From the NCBI GenBank assembly GCA_020171895.1, contig JAIVAN010000003.1:682001-746000 (forward strand): 64,000 bases of DNA, written 5' to 3'. Made by a program: the position numbers and the translations under genes. The notes under the pieces are model-generated. The model had not been told where the DNA came from and ran no database searches. It saw only the letters and a program-made list of their open reading frames with translations. Shown in pieces: positions 44,844-54,361 of the stretch (position 1 is its first letter; every line of letters begins with the position of its first letter). This DNA comes from Bacillus timonensis. GTDB taxonomy: Bacteria; Bacillota; Bacilli; Bacillales; Bacillaceae_L.

Positions 44844-45923
44844 TCATTCAAAGGATTTAATGACCTCTTCTCTCTTAAAGTCCACTGCTCTAAAATCCAT
44901 TGCTCCCATATATATATTTTCAAGTTTGTCATGAAGTCTCTTTGCTTCGCTTAAAAAGTTTGTTCCTAGAGCAACCTTATTTTTATAATCTGTATTTAGT
45001 TTAGTAAGCTCTTTCTCATGAGTAATTTCAATTCTAGGATCCATACATAATTTAAACATATCAATAACTTCATCATTGATTCTAAAAGGATCTACAACGT
45101 GTGGTGCAGTTGCATCTAATATCGCTACACTTAAAGTAGGTATGATAATCATATCTATACTATTTGGATCAAAAGCACAAGGGAAATACTCTACGGAAAG
45201 TCCCCTTTCTTCGGCTTCTTTTCCGATTCTTTTCATTAAAGTAGATTTACCACTTCCTGGTCTCCCCTTGATTAAATATCTCTTATCAATATCTTCTGTT
45301 ATATTCTCTATAAAATTAACAGCTCCCCTAGGTGTTGCTGCTCCAAAGAACCTTTTTTTCACTCTTATTTGCTCATCTCTTTCAAATGGTTGACCAAATA
45401 TTTTTCCTGAGAGTTCATTTGTTACTTTATCAGCTTTAGTAAAATCCATTGTAGATAAATACACTTTTTCTTTCTCTAAATGAATACTTTTTGCTTCGCT
45501 AAACACCTGATATGCAGCTTGAAATGCTTCTGTTATATCGTCTGTTAATTTAATAATTTCTTTACTTTGTTTCTCTAAGTAGGAATCATTTCGATACTGA
45601 CCTAAGTCGATTACTTTTTCGATAACTCCAGGATACCTTGGTTCAATAACATGTGGAGCAGTTCCATCTACAAAACCTAAACTTAGTTCTGGAACTACTA
45701 ATCCGTCAATTGACTGGTTATCAGAGGAGCAGTGTAAATATTCTAATTTATACCCCTTCCCCATAAAGAAAAGGCCAACTTTTCTCATAAATGTAGATTT
45801 ACCTGTTCCAGGTCCACCCTTCAGAATATACAGTCTATTTAGCCCTTTTATCGCTTCATTAAAGAGCGAATAAAAACCAACACTTGAGTTTGATCCAGCG
45901 TAATAATTTTTAATCTGCACCAT
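44844..45923 (-). CDS. Double P-loop ATPase (PRK06851-type)
   Basis: A 359-residue protein formed by an internal duplication. Walker A GGPGTGKST is at 36-44 and GRPGSGKST near 220; each is followed by a similar block (VVPELSLGFVDGTAPHVIEP and IIPTLSVAILDATAPHVVDP). Both halves end in a helical segment with AMDF/TMDF. The function of this Bacillus/Clostridium family is unknown to me. AGGAGG is well placed before the ATG. It appears monocistronic. Confidence 0.8.
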   Translation of the reverse strand: MVQIKNYYAGSNSSVGFYSLFNEAIKGLNRLYILKGGPGTGKSTFMRKVGLFFMGKGYKLEYLHCSSDNQSIDGLVVPELSLGFVDGTAPHVIEPRYPGVIEKVIDLGQYRNDSYLEKQSKEIIKLTDDITEAFQAAYQVFSEAKSIHLEKEKVYLSTMDFTKADKVTNELSGKIFGQPFERDEQIRVKKRFFGAATPRGAVNFIENITEDIDKRYLIKGRPGSGKSTLMKRIGKEAEERGLSVEYFPCAFDPNSIDMIIIPTLSVAILDATAPHVVDPFRINDEVIDMFKLCMDPRIEITHEKELTKLNTDYKNKVALGTNFLSEAKRLHDKLENIYMGAMDFRAVDFKREEVIKSFE

Positions 45924-46207
45924 ATTGTAATACTCCTCCTTGTAGACGTTAGCCTACATTTAGACTATGGCACAAATTAAAAAATGTGATTAAAATAGTT
46001 AAATTGTCGTTATTTTTCTCTTTGCATATCTCTTCGCTTTAGTTAAACTCAACCACCATCATCGGTATTTATGTTTTTATACTCTATGAAAAGATGCTCT
46101 CTTTAAAGCATGATTCAAATCAACTTGAGTCATATCTCCTTTCCTACTAACTTGCCTATTACCAAAAACGAAAATTCACAAAAACTTCAAAACTGACCCC
46201 AATAATA

Positions 46208-46250
46208 TGTGATTTTCATCACAGTTAGTCGTTATTACTACCATTATCAT
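46208..46250 (+). promoter_or_regulatory. ba3 oxidase promoter with Fnr/Crp-type box
   Basis: A perfect TGTGA-TTTTCA-TCACA palindrome (46208-46223). A -10-like TATCAT lies at 46245-46250 with a weak CAGTTA at -35. With a start point at about 46257 the palindrome is centred at about -41.5, the class II activator position. The rest of 45924-46207 shows no gene. Confidence 0.6.
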
Positions 46251-46312
46251 AGTGTTTAAGCAATTGAAAAAAGGATTGCTATGTATTAAATCACAAGAGG
46301 GGTGTGTTTTAA

Positions 46313-46456
46313 ATGCCAAAAATTGAAATTCAAAAGAAGACTAAGATTGAGGATAGTACCTCCTTAAAAGGAACTTTAGCCTCAGTTATGCTTCTAGGTT
46401 TCTTTATCATTATCACTTGGCTTGGCGTATACTTTTTATTTCTTGAAAGACTGTAA
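46313..46456 (+). CDS. cbaD: ba3-type cytochrome oxidase small subunit (subunit IIa, CbaD-like)
   Basis: A 47-residue protein with a charged N-terminus (KKTKIEDS), then one membrane span of about 20 residues from LASVMLLGFFII to YFLF. Such a single-helix subunit precedes subunits II and I in ba3 oxidase operons of Gram-positives. GAGGGGTG is 8 bases before the ATG. It is 30 bp before subunit II. Confidence 0.75.
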   Translation: MPKIEIQKKTKIEDSTSLKGTLASVMLLGFFIIITWLGVYFLFLERL

Positions 46457-46486
46457 ACTAGTTATTTGATTGGAGGAAAATTTTCT

Positions 46487-46963
46487 ATGCATATTCATAA
46501 ATTTGAAAAAATATGGCTTATATTTGGAGTTGGTACACTACTTGTATTTTTAACCACTGTTGGTGTTGGTGCTTTCTATATGGGAAATCAGCCAGCGAGC
46601 TGCCTTGTTACAATTGATCCTGAAAAGGTAGACGAAACAGCTCCATTTGATAATCCAGGCTTAAAGCACTTAGGTGGAAATAAGTATGAATTAAATATTA
46701 TCACTTCAGCATTTGCTTTTACGCCAAATGAAATCATTATTCCAAAAGGTGCTGAAGTTGTTATTAATGTAACTACAAAAGATGTTGTTCACGGATTTGA
46801 AGTAGCAGGAACAAACATTAATATGATGGTTGAACCTGGATATATCAATTCATATACCCAAATCTTTGATACTACAGGAGAATTTCTAATTTTATGCAAT
46901 GAGTACTGTGGAGCAGGTCATCACATGATGTCAGCAAGAATAAAGGTGGTAGAAAAAGAATGA
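46487..46963 (+). CDS. cbaB: ba3-type cytochrome c oxidase subunit II
   Basis: A 158-residue protein with an N-terminal membrane anchor (residues 10-32) and an outward cupredoxin domain. The CuA ligands are in VVHGFEV (His) and CNEYCGAGHHMM (Cys, Cys, His, Met). It takes electrons from cytochrome c. The frame opens 21 nt upstream, but GGAGG lies ten bases before the ATG at 46487. Its stop overlaps the subunit I start (ATGA). Confidence 0.92.
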   Translation: MHIHKFEKIWLIFGVGTLLVFLTTVGVGAFYMGNQPASCLVTIDPEKVDETAPFDNPGLKHLGGNKYELNIITSAFAFTPNEIIIPKGAEVVINVTTKDVVHGFEVAGTNINMMVEPGYINSYTQIFDTTGEFLILCNEYCGAGHHMMSARIKVVEKE

Positions 46964-48603
46964 ATCAGAGAATAGATCAATTAGATGGAAAATTATCAAT
47001 GGCACATTTCTATGTTGCATTTATTGCACTTGCACTTGGCGGATTAGCGGGGCTTTTACAAACTTTAGTGCGAACTGGTGAGTTCATATTACCTTTTAAT
47101 ATTGGTTATTATCAGGTATTAACAGTTCATGGTGTACTTCTTGGCCTAGTCCTTACTACGTTTTTTATCATCGGCTTTTTATATGCTTCATTAAGTAAAA
47201 CAACTGGAACATTGTCCTTGCGTGTAAGACGCTGGGGCTGGATTGGCTTTGTAACAATGACAGTAGGAACATCAATAACGGCAGTCAGTATTTTACTAGG
47301 TAAAGCATCTGTATTATACACTTTTTACGCACCACTTCAAGCGCACCCTGCATTTTATATAGGTCTTACCTTAGTTGTTGTTGGTAGCTGGATTAGTGGT
47401 TTCTCAATGTTTTCTCATTACGGAAAGTGGAAGAAGCAACATCCTGGAAAAGTAAGTCCATTAATCAGTTTCATGGCTATCATTACAATGATCATGTGGT
47501 TAGTTGCAACATTGGGTGTTGCAGCAACGGTGTTAATCCAATTCTTACCTTGGTCACTAGGAATTGTAGATACAATTGATGTGTTAATTAGTCGTACTTT
47601 ATTTTGGTATTTCGGACACCCGCTTGTTTATTTTTGGTTATTGCCTGCTTATATGGCTTGGTATGTTGTAATTCCAAAAATAATAGGGGGAAAAATATTT
47701 TCAGATGCATTAGCTAGACTTTCTTTTATCTTATTTTTACTATTTTCTATACCTGTCGGTTTTCACCACCAGTTAACCGAGCCTGGTATTGACCCTTCTT
47801 GGAAGTTTCTTCAGGTTGTGTTAACTTTCATGGTAGCCATCCCGTCTTTAATGACGGCATTTTCAATGTTTGCAACATTTGAATTGTATGGACGTTCAAA
47901 GGGTGCAACTGGTTTATTTGGATGGTTTAAAGTACTTCCTTGGGGAGATGCACGTTTCTTTGCGCCTTTTATGGGTATGTTAATCTTTATACCTGCTGGA
48001 GCAGGTGGATTAATAAATGCAAGTCACCAATTAAATCAAGTAATTCATAATACGATTTGGGTTACTGGCCATTTTCACTTAACAGTTGCGACAACAGTAC
48101 TATTAACTTTTTTTGGGATTTCTTACTGGTTAATTCCCCATATTACAGGTCGTATTCTAACAAAGGCTATGAATAAACTTGCTATCATACAAACAATTGT
48201 TTGGTGTATTGGTATGGCATTTATGTCAACATCAATGCATGCGGCTGGATTATTAGGTGCTCCAAGACGTTCATCTTTTTCAACCTATGGTAATTCAGCA
48301 CAGGCACTTGAATGGATACCCTATCAAATTGCTCAGGCAATAGGTGGTTCTATTCTATTTATTGGTATTATATTAGTTTTGGTTATTGTCATTAACCTAG
48401 CATTTTTTGCACCTAAAGGAGAAACAGAATTTCCTATAGGTGAAGTTGCAGAGGAAGCTGAAAGTACTCCAATGATCTTCGAAAATTGGAAATTATGGGT
48501 AGGTGTACTCGTTATTTTAATTTTAATTGCTTACACAATTCCATTTATTGATATGATACAAAATGCACCACCTGGATCAAAAGGCTTTCCACATCTACTT
48601 TAA
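46960..48603 (+). CDS. cbaA: ba3-type cytochrome c oxidase subunit I
   Basis: A 547-residue haem-copper oxidase core with about 13 hydrophobic segments. The low-spin haem His is in VLTVHGVLLGL near 52; the CuB site with the His-Tyr pair is FWYFGHPLVYFWLLPAYM near 220; FHHQLTEPG near 267 gives two more CuB ligands; and TGHFHLTVATTV near 370 holds the haem ligands. The pattern is that of B-type oxidases, which have high oxygen affinity and lack the D channel. It overlaps subunit II by 4 bp. Confidence 0.95.
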   Translation: MNQRIDQLDGKLSMAHFYVAFIALALGGLAGLLQTLVRTGEFILPFNIGYYQVLTVHGVLLGLVLTTFFIIGFLYASLSKTTGTLSLRVRRWGWIGFVTMTVGTSITAVSILLGKASVLYTFYAPLQAHPAFYIGLTLVVVGSWISGFSMFSHYGKWKKQHPGKVSPLISFMAIITMIMWLVATLGVAATVLIQFLPWSLGIVDTIDVLISRTLFWYFGHPLVYFWLLPAYMAWYVVIPKIIGGKIFSDALARLSFILFLLFSIPVGFHHQLTEPGIDPSWKFLQVVLTFMVAIPSLMTAFSMFATFELYGRSKGATGLFGWFKVLPWGDARFFAPFMGMLIFIPAGAGGLINASHQLNQVIHNTIWVTGHFHLTVATTVLLTFFGISYWLIPHITGRILTKAMNKLAIIQTIVWCIGMAFMSTSMHAAGLLGAPRRSSFSTYGNSAQALEWIPYQIAQAIGGSILFIGIILVLVIVINLAFFAPKGETEFPIGEVAEEAESTPMIFENWKLWVGVLVILILIAYTIPFIDMIQNAPPGSKGFPHLL

Positions 48604-48680
48604 TACAAGCGTATAATTTCATACACCCTAAAGGTATCTATACTACTTTTAAATGTAATATGTGATTTCACTATCACTAT

Positions 48681-48743
48681 AAAAAAGACAGACCTTCATA
48701 TTCTATCTTTTACTACAGGTAGAATATGATTGTCTGTCTTTTT
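48681..48743. terminator. Bidirectional compound terminator
   Basis: AAAAAGACAGAC/GTCTGTCTTTTT outer stem and CATATTCT/AGAATATG inner stem, between the oxidase operon and convergent ypwA. Confidence 0.85.
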
Positions 48744-48753
48744 AAAAAAATCT

Positions 48754-50274
48754 TTATGATAGGTGATATACAAGAGTATATTTTTCTTCTAAATAATTAA
48801 TTAAATGCTGAACATTTAATCCCTCACCTGTAACATCCTCTATTATTTCTAATGGCATTTTTAACTTTCCATGTTGATGCACCTTTTCAGTTAACCACTC
48901 TTTTATAGGTAAAAGATTACCCTCACTTAATAAATCATCAAAATTAGGTAATTCCTTTAACATAGCTTTCTTTAATTGTGCTGCATACATGTAGCCTAAA
49001 GCGTAGGAAGGAAAATAACCAAAACTTCCTCCTGCCCAATGGACGTCCTGTAGTATTCCTTCCGCATCACTTTTTGGAGTAATACCTAAATATTCTTCGT
49101 ATTTAGCATTCCATACCTTTGGCAAATCTTCCACTTCTATTTCATCATTAAATAACCCTTTTTCAATCTCATAACGAATCATTATGTGAAGCGGATATGT
49201 TAGTTCATCTGCTTCAATTCGGATTAACGATGACTTTGATTCATTAATTGCACGATAATATTCCTCTAAATCAACTTCGTCAAATTGACCATTTGAATAC
49301 TTCTTCAGTAACTTATAGTTGTGTTTCCAGTACGAATAATTTCTACCTACAAAATTTTCGTAAAAAAGAGATTGAGATTCATGTATTCCCATTGAAGTAC
49401 CTGTACACAAAATATTTCCAACTAACTTTGATGAAATATTTTGTTCATAGAGCGCATGTCCACCCTCATGGATAGTACCAAAAATAGCAGTTCTAAAGTC
49501 ATTTTCGTCATATTTTGTTGTTACTCTAACATCACCAGGATTTAATCCAATTGCGAAAGGATGTACTGTTTCATCAAGTCTACCAGAGTTAAAATCATAT
49601 CCCATTTCATTAAGCAGTTCTAAGCTAAATTCTCGCTGTTTATCCTTTGGAAATGTTTCAAATAAAAAATCAGTCTTTGGCTTTTTACCTGATTGAGCAA
49701 TTTTTTGAACAAGTGGGACAATTCTCTCTCTCAATTCACCAAATACTTTATCTAATACTTCAACTGTTATTCCAGGCTCATATTGATCGAGAAGTGTATT
49801 GTATTTATTTGTATCATAACCCCAGTATTGTATGAATTTTTTATTAAATTCAACTAATTTTTCTAAATAAGGTTTAAACATTTCAAAATCTGATTCTGCT
49901 TTAGCTTTTTCCCATATAGTTTCAGCTTTTGATTGTAATATAACATATTCCTTAAATTCTTCTGCTGGAATTTTGTTGTTTCTTTCATATTCCTTCTTAC
50001 ATTCTTCAAGCGTTTTTATTGTTATTTCTGAAATGTTCTTTTGTGCTTCCTCTGTACCTAGGGTCGCGATAAATGCAGCCATATCTTTAGAAGTCGACAT
50101 CTTAAACTTTTCAGATGATAACATTCCAATCACCTCAGAACGTTGCTCTGCACCGTTTGAAGGGGCACCTGTTCGTAAGTCCCAAAACATAAGACTGATT
50201 GCTTCATTAAAACTAACCATTTTCTTTACATATTCTAAAAATTGCTTTTCTATATTCTTAATATCATCTTTCAT
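48754..50274 (-). CDS. ypwA: Carboxypeptidase M32 (YpwA)
   Basis: A 506-residue zinc metallocarboxypeptidase, probably cytosolic and acting on peptide C-termini. The HEXXH motif is in GTIHEGGHALYEQ near 270, with the third Glu in HESQSLFYENF near 300. DPR-like and GSFGYFPSYALGYMYAAQL near 425 are family-typical. The length matches. It lies 23 bp after ypvA on the same strand. Confidence 0.94.
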   Translation of the reverse strand: MKDDIKNIEKQFLEYVKKMVSFNEAISLMFWDLRTGAPSNGAEQRSEVIGMLSSEKFKMSTSKDMAAFIATLGTEEAQKNISEITIKTLEECKKEYERNNKIPAEEFKEYVILQSKAETIWEKAKAESDFEMFKPYLEKLVEFNKKFIQYWGYDTNKYNTLLDQYEPGITVEVLDKVFGELRERIVPLVQKIAQSGKKPKTDFLFETFPKDKQREFSLELLNEMGYDFNSGRLDETVHPFAIGLNPGDVRVTTKYDENDFRTAIFGTIHEGGHALYEQNISSKLVGNILCTGTSMGIHESQSLFYENFVGRNYSYWKHNYKLLKKYSNGQFDEVDLEEYYRAINESKSSLIRIEADELTYPLHIMIRYEIEKGLFNDEIEVEDLPKVWNAKYEEYLGITPKSDAEGILQDVHWAGGSFGYFPSYALGYMYAAQLKKAMLKELPNFDDLLSEGNLLPIKEWLTEKVHQHGKLKMPLEIIEDVTGEGLNVQHLINYLEEKYTLVYHLS

Positions 50275-50297
50275 AAAACGAATCCCCTCATGTCGTA

Positions 50298-52232
50298 TTA
50301 TTTCTCTTCAAAAATATTTGATGTTGGTATAACACTTTTCATTTTTTCAAATACTTTTTTATCTAGGTCATCTGAAACAAAAATTGACACATTACCACTA
50401 TCTTCATGAGAACGGATTAATCTTCCTATCCCCTGTCTTAATCTTAAAATCATGTAAGGTACATCAATCTGCCAAAATGGATCATTTACATTTTTTCTTT
50501 TCGCTTGAAATACAGGGTCTTGTGGAGGAAATGGTAAAGACCAGATAATGACGTTTGATAGAGAAGGACCTGGTATGTCCAAACCTTCCCACAAGTTTAC
50601 AGCACATAATATCGACTCTTCATTGTTCTGAAATACTGAAACTAATTCGCTTATTTCTTGATCACCTTCATATAAGAATAAGAAATCTGTTTTATTCCTC
50701 GACATTTCTTTAAATTTTTTCAAGTCTGTAACTGACGAGAATAACAGTAATGCTCGTCCTTCTGTTTTCTTTATAGCATCTAATGCTTTATTGTATTTGT
50801 ATTCAAAAGTATCATATGAATAATGATGATGTATGACAACCCTCATTTTTTCATCATAATCAAATGGGGATTCCACTGAAAAAGATTGATAATCCTTAAT
50901 TCCCAAACTTTTAGATATATAAGAGAACGATTTATTGTCAGACAAAGTAGCAGATGAGAATACATATGGAATTTTTTTAGTAAACACGCTTTCTCTTAAA
51001 ATCTCTTCTACCGCTCTAGGCATTATAACTAAAGTTTGACTTGCTCCATCTGACTCTACCCAAACGATAGGTCCTTCTTGATCAGTTAGCAGCTTAAGAG
51101 CAAATTCCATTTTATCAATATGTTCATCTACAATATTCAGTTCGTAATGATCAATTGTGTAAGTTTCACTTTCAAAAACGAGAGATTCCCCGACAGCTGT
51201 TAACTTTTCATAAAGATCGACTGACAACTTCTTTAACTTGGGTGTAAATGTGATATTTTTCCTAGTTGAGCCCTCATTTTGAGTAGAATTATTAAGAAGT
51301 TCTTCAAAAAACATATCATTCGTAGCTATTGTGTCTTCAATTAGATATGCAAATTCTTCACGAATATCATTTTCAAGTAGTCGAGAAAGTAAGCTTTCCA
51401 TTGTCGTTTCTTTAACTCGATACGTTAATGCCTTTTGTGCTGCAAATTCTAATAAATGCCCTTCATCAAAAACAACACAGCTACTTTCAGGTAATAAAGG
51501 TAATTGTCCTTCTCTTTTTCTTGCTTCAATTGTCCATACGTGTTCCATGTAAAAATCGTGTGAACAAATGATTAAATCTGAGGCTTTTCTATAGTAATCT
51601 CTTGATAGCGTTTGTCCACATCGATGTCTCTTTTCACATGAAAAACAGTCTTGAAATGGATCCCACGCAACACTAGACCATTCATTGTCTGAATATGTAG
51701 AATATGTCTTTCTATCACCATAATGGTAAAAAGATTGAAGAGTAGTTGGATGGTTTACAAAACTAGGTAAGCTTTCATGAATTTCTTCTGCTATATTACT
51801 TACTTTCCCGAGCTCATCGTCTAATTTTTTTAAGCAAAGATATTGATCAGGTGACTTTGCTAATCTTACATCTATATTTAATTTTAGAACTTCTGAGATT
51901 TTTGCTATATCTCCCTCTGGTTTTACTAACTGTTCAATTAAGGTTTCATCAGCACAGGCAATTATCGCAGGTTTTCCAGTATATCTCGCATAGCATAATG
52001 CATATAGCAGATATACGATTGTTTTTCCTGTCCCTACTCCTGCTTCTGCATAAACAACCGATTTTTCCTTGAAGGCTCTCTCTAATTGAAAGGCCATATA
52101 AACCTGTTCATCCCTTAACTCGAAGCCGTTTTCAGGAAGGATATCGTAAAATACATCTCCTATCCACTCGTTTAATTTATCGAAAAAGTTATCACTTTTT
52201 GTTACTTGAAACGGTAATCTATCTTGAATCAT
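50298..52232 (-). CDS. ypvA: DinG-family ATP-dependent helicase (YpvA)
   Basis: A 644-residue superfamily 2 (XPD/DinG-like) helicase. Walker A is EAGVGTGKT near 62; the DEAH-box equivalent VVFDEGHLLE is near 250; motif VI is RLRQGIGRLIRS near 600. Cysteines at QYLCLKK, DCFSCEKRHRCG near 195-205 are in the position of the Fe-S cluster domain. Likely involved in DNA repair or recombination. Together with ypwA it forms a probable two-gene operon. Confidence 0.92.
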   Translation of the reverse strand: MIQDRLPFQVTKSDNFFDKLNEWIGDVFYDILPENGFELRDEQVYMAFQLERAFKEKSVVYAEAGVGTGKTIVYLLYALCYARYTGKPAIIACADETLIEQLVKPEGDIAKISEVLKLNIDVRLAKSPDQYLCLKKLDDELGKVSNIAEEIHESLPSFVNHPTTLQSFYHYGDRKTYSTYSDNEWSSVAWDPFQDCFSCEKRHRCGQTLSRDYYRKASDLIICSHDFYMEHVWTIEARKREGQLPLLPESSCVVFDEGHLLEFAAQKALTYRVKETTMESLLSRLLENDIREEFAYLIEDTIATNDMFFEELLNNSTQNEGSTRKNITFTPKLKKLSVDLYEKLTAVGESLVFESETYTIDHYELNIVDEHIDKMEFALKLLTDQEGPIVWVESDGASQTLVIMPRAVEEILRESVFTKKIPYVFSSATLSDNKSFSYISKSLGIKDYQSFSVESPFDYDEKMRVVIHHHYSYDTFEYKYNKALDAIKKTEGRALLLFSSVTDLKKFKEMSRNKTDFLFLYEGDQEISELVSVFQNNEESILCAVNLWEGLDIPGPSLSNVIIWSLPFPPQDPVFQAKRKNVNDPFWQIDVPYMILRLRQGIGRLIRSHEDSGNVSIFVSDDLDKKVFEKMKSVIPTSNIFEEK

Positions 52233-52663
52233 AAAAAACCTCCACTAGATAAGTAGCCTAATAATTAATTATCATTTAATAAACACATCAAGTCAAGAAT
52301 TAAAGCACCAGTACTGATTTCCCGTGAAAAGCAGTAAAATATTTCACCAATCTCTTCTCTTTAGTATTTATCAGATTTCAATGTCTAATATTTCTACCTA
52401 CATAAATACAATGTTTGAATTCTAATCTTCGCCCAAAATTAAAATTTTACTTACAATAAAAAAATCTTTTTATAAAAAACGAGCCTTTCCTCCACAGCAA
52501 GGATAGAGGTGTAAGGCTCAATATTCCTTTAATAAAAATGAAGAATTTTTTATTAGTTTTTTGTTAATTTAATCTGTTTTCTGACTCTCAAACTAAAACG
52601 CTTTTTCTGATAGAATTACGGTTAGTCTTCTCACTTACGTATATTACAATTAAAATAAAGAAA
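52233..52663. other. Intergenic stretch with an orphan terminator
   Basis: No protein gene is supported. The only clear structure is the hairpin at 52474-52519 described separately; the remainder is AT-rich. Confidence 0.4.
52474..52519 (-). terminator. Orphan terminator-like hairpin
   Basis: Leftward GAGCCTT ... AAGGCTC with an inner CCTC/GAGG stem, followed by six T. No open frame ends just upstream of it, and a separate terminator (52664-52685) already closes the zinc-ribbon transcript. Confidence 0.5.
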
Positions 52664-52685
52664 CTTGGCATATGCCAAGCTTTTT
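52664..52685. terminator. Bidirectional terminator after the zinc-ribbon gene
   Basis: The palindrome CTTGGCATATGCCAAG (52664-52679) followed rightward by CTTTTT and leftward by TTTCTTTATTTT. Confidence 0.6.
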
Positions 52686-52727
52686 AAATACTGGCTTTTG
52701 TAAAATGTAGAAACTCCATTTCGAATT

Positions 52728-52805
52728 TTACGTAATGCCACTCTCATCAAAAGAATGAACAGTACTCTTCTTAAGAATCTCTTTACAAAAATCACATTTC
52801 AACAT
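52728..52805 (-). CDS. Possible 25-residue CxxC peptide overlapping the zinc-ribbon gene
   Basis: A short frame with CDFC at residues 4-7 starts inside the end of the zinc-ribbon gene in another frame, overlapping it by 14 bp, and ends before the terminator. It could be a coupled peptide or the shifted C-terminus of the upstream protein. Confidence 0.3.
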   Translation of the reverse strand: MLKCDFCKEILKKSTVHSFDESGIT

Positions 52806-52935
52806 CCGGATTCTTTTTTTCATGCTTCTGGACGTTAATTTCAATAATTTTAATTTGAGTAGACCCGCACTTAGTACATAAAGAAGTAGTATTTGACAAA
52901 AATGTATGACATTTAACACAATATAACCTTTTCAC
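52792..52935 (-). CDS. Small zinc-ribbon protein
   Basis: A 47-residue protein starting at GUG, with AAGGTGAT a few bases upstream. Two CxxC knuckles, CVKC (6-9) and CTKC (20-23), form a rubredoxin-like zinc ribbon; the rest is Lys/Asn-rich. No larger family is recognised. The nearest upstream gene is on the same strand (ypsC side lies downstream of it only in reading order to the right). Confidence 0.55.
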   Translation of the reverse strand: MKRLYCVKCHTFLSNTTSLCTKCGSTQIKIIEINVQKHEKKNPDVEM

Positions 52936-53038
52936 GATGATCACCTTATTGTTTAGGATACATCATCATATGTGAGTAAGGATATTTTATTTCATCAATC
53001 ATGGCCCAATTTAAATACTAAATAGCCTCTCATGTAAA

Positions 53039-54181
53039 TCACTTTACTCTTGGGGGCCTTTTACCCCAATATTGATAAAAGTCAGTTTTTATAAACCCAT
53101 TAAATAACTTCCTCTTCTTTGTTGCAGGCTTTCCATAGAACTTTTCAAAATCTTCATTTGAAGTTAGCATATAAATTGACCAAGTATCAAGATTAGCAAA
53201 TGCTCTTCCCATTTCTTCATACATTCTTTCTACAGCTTTTTTATCTCCAAGCCTTTCTCCGTATGGCGGATTTCCAACGATAACTCCATATTCCTTTGTA
53301 GTTGTAAAATCCCTTACTTGCATTTGCTTAAATTGCAGCAATTCGCCTAAACCTGCTTCTTGTGCATTTTCCTTCGATACTTGAATCATTCGGTGATCAA
53401 TATCAAACCCGCTTATATCTAATGGTTCATCGTACTTTGCTAGGTCTTCAACTTCTTGCCTTGCTTTATCCCAGATATCCCTACTTATCCAAGTCCAGGA
53501 TTCTGAAGAAAAGTCTCTATTAAAGCCTGGAGCAATATTTTGGCCTATTAGAGCTGCTTCTATAGGTATTGTTCCCGAACCACAAAAAGGATCAACAAAA
53601 GGCCGTTCTGATGTCCAATTTGTCAATTTTATCAAAGCTGCTGCAAGAGTCTCTTTTATAGGAGCTTCCCCTTGACCCGAACGATAACCTCTCTTATGTA
53701 ATCCAGCTCCACTAGAATCTAGTGTTACTGTTGCAATATCTTTGTGAAGAGCGATCTCAATTTTATATAGTGGCCCGGTTTCTTCAAACCATCCAGATTG
53801 TTTATTATAGTATTTCTTTAAGCTTTCAACTACAGCTTTTTTGACAATACTTTGACAGTCAGACACACTATACAATGTTGATTTAACCGATTTACCAATA
53901 ACAGGGAACTCCGCGTTTTCAGGAATAAAGTCTCCCCAGTTTAATGCTTTCGTTTTTTCAAACAATTCGTCAAAAGTAGTTGCTTTAAACTCTCCAACTT
54001 TAATCTTAATACGATCAGCAGTTCTCAACCATAAATTACTTCGACAGATAGCCAGTTCGTCACCCTCGAAAGTAACCTTACCATTCTCAACAGAACACTC
54101 GTATCCTAAATCACGTACCTCTTGAGCAACTAGAGCTTCTATTCCCATAGCTGAAGTTGCTATTATTGTATATTTACTCAT
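53039..54181 (-). CDS. ypsC: THUMP-domain class I RNA methyltransferase (YpsC, RlmL-like)
   Basis: A 380-residue rRNA guanine methyltransferase. An N-terminal ferredoxin-like/THUMP region (residues 1-160) precedes a Rossmann methyltransferase domain with FVDPFCGSGTIPIEAALIG near 190 and the catalytic VGNPPYGERLGD near 303. It is homologous to the m2G2445 methyltransferase domain of RlmL. The GUG nine bases upstream belongs to the site AAGGGTG; the ATG at 54179-54181 is the start. It lies downstream of rnpB. Confidence 0.93.
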   Translation of the reverse strand: MSKYTIIATSAMGIEALVAQEVRDLGYECSVENGKVTFEGDELAICRSNLWLRTADRIKIKVGEFKATTFDELFEKTKALNWGDFIPENAEFPVIGKSVKSTLYSVSDCQSIVKKAVVESLKKYYNKQSGWFEETGPLYKIEIALHKDIATVTLDSSGAGLHKRGYRSGQGEAPIKETLAAALIKLTNWTSERPFVDPFCGSGTIPIEAALIGQNIAPGFNRDFSSESWTWISRDIWDKARQEVEDLAKYDEPLDISGFDIDHRMIQVSKENAQEAGLGELLQFKQMQVRDFTTTKEYGVIVGNPPYGERLGDKKAVERMYEEMGRAFANLDTWSIYMLTSNEDFEKFYGKPATKKRKLFNGFIKTDFYQYWGKRPPRVK

Positions 54182-54316
54182 TCTTTTCACCCTTATTCAT
54201 TAGCTACTAATACTATGTATTTTAACTATTTTATTCTCTCATAATTTGCCTCAAATGCAAAATCAAGTCTGTAAACCACTGATATGATGGTTTGGCTCAC
54301 ATGTAATAAAGCCAAT

Positions 54317-54341
54317 AAAAGCTCTCCTATAAAGGAGAGCT
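54317..54341 (-). terminator. rnpB terminator
   Basis: AGCTCTCC, loop TATAAA, GGAGAGCT, followed leftward by TTTTATTGG, 20 bp after the RNase P RNA 3' end. Confidence 0.75.
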
Positions 54342-54361
54342 CATTAAGTACATATCGTTTT

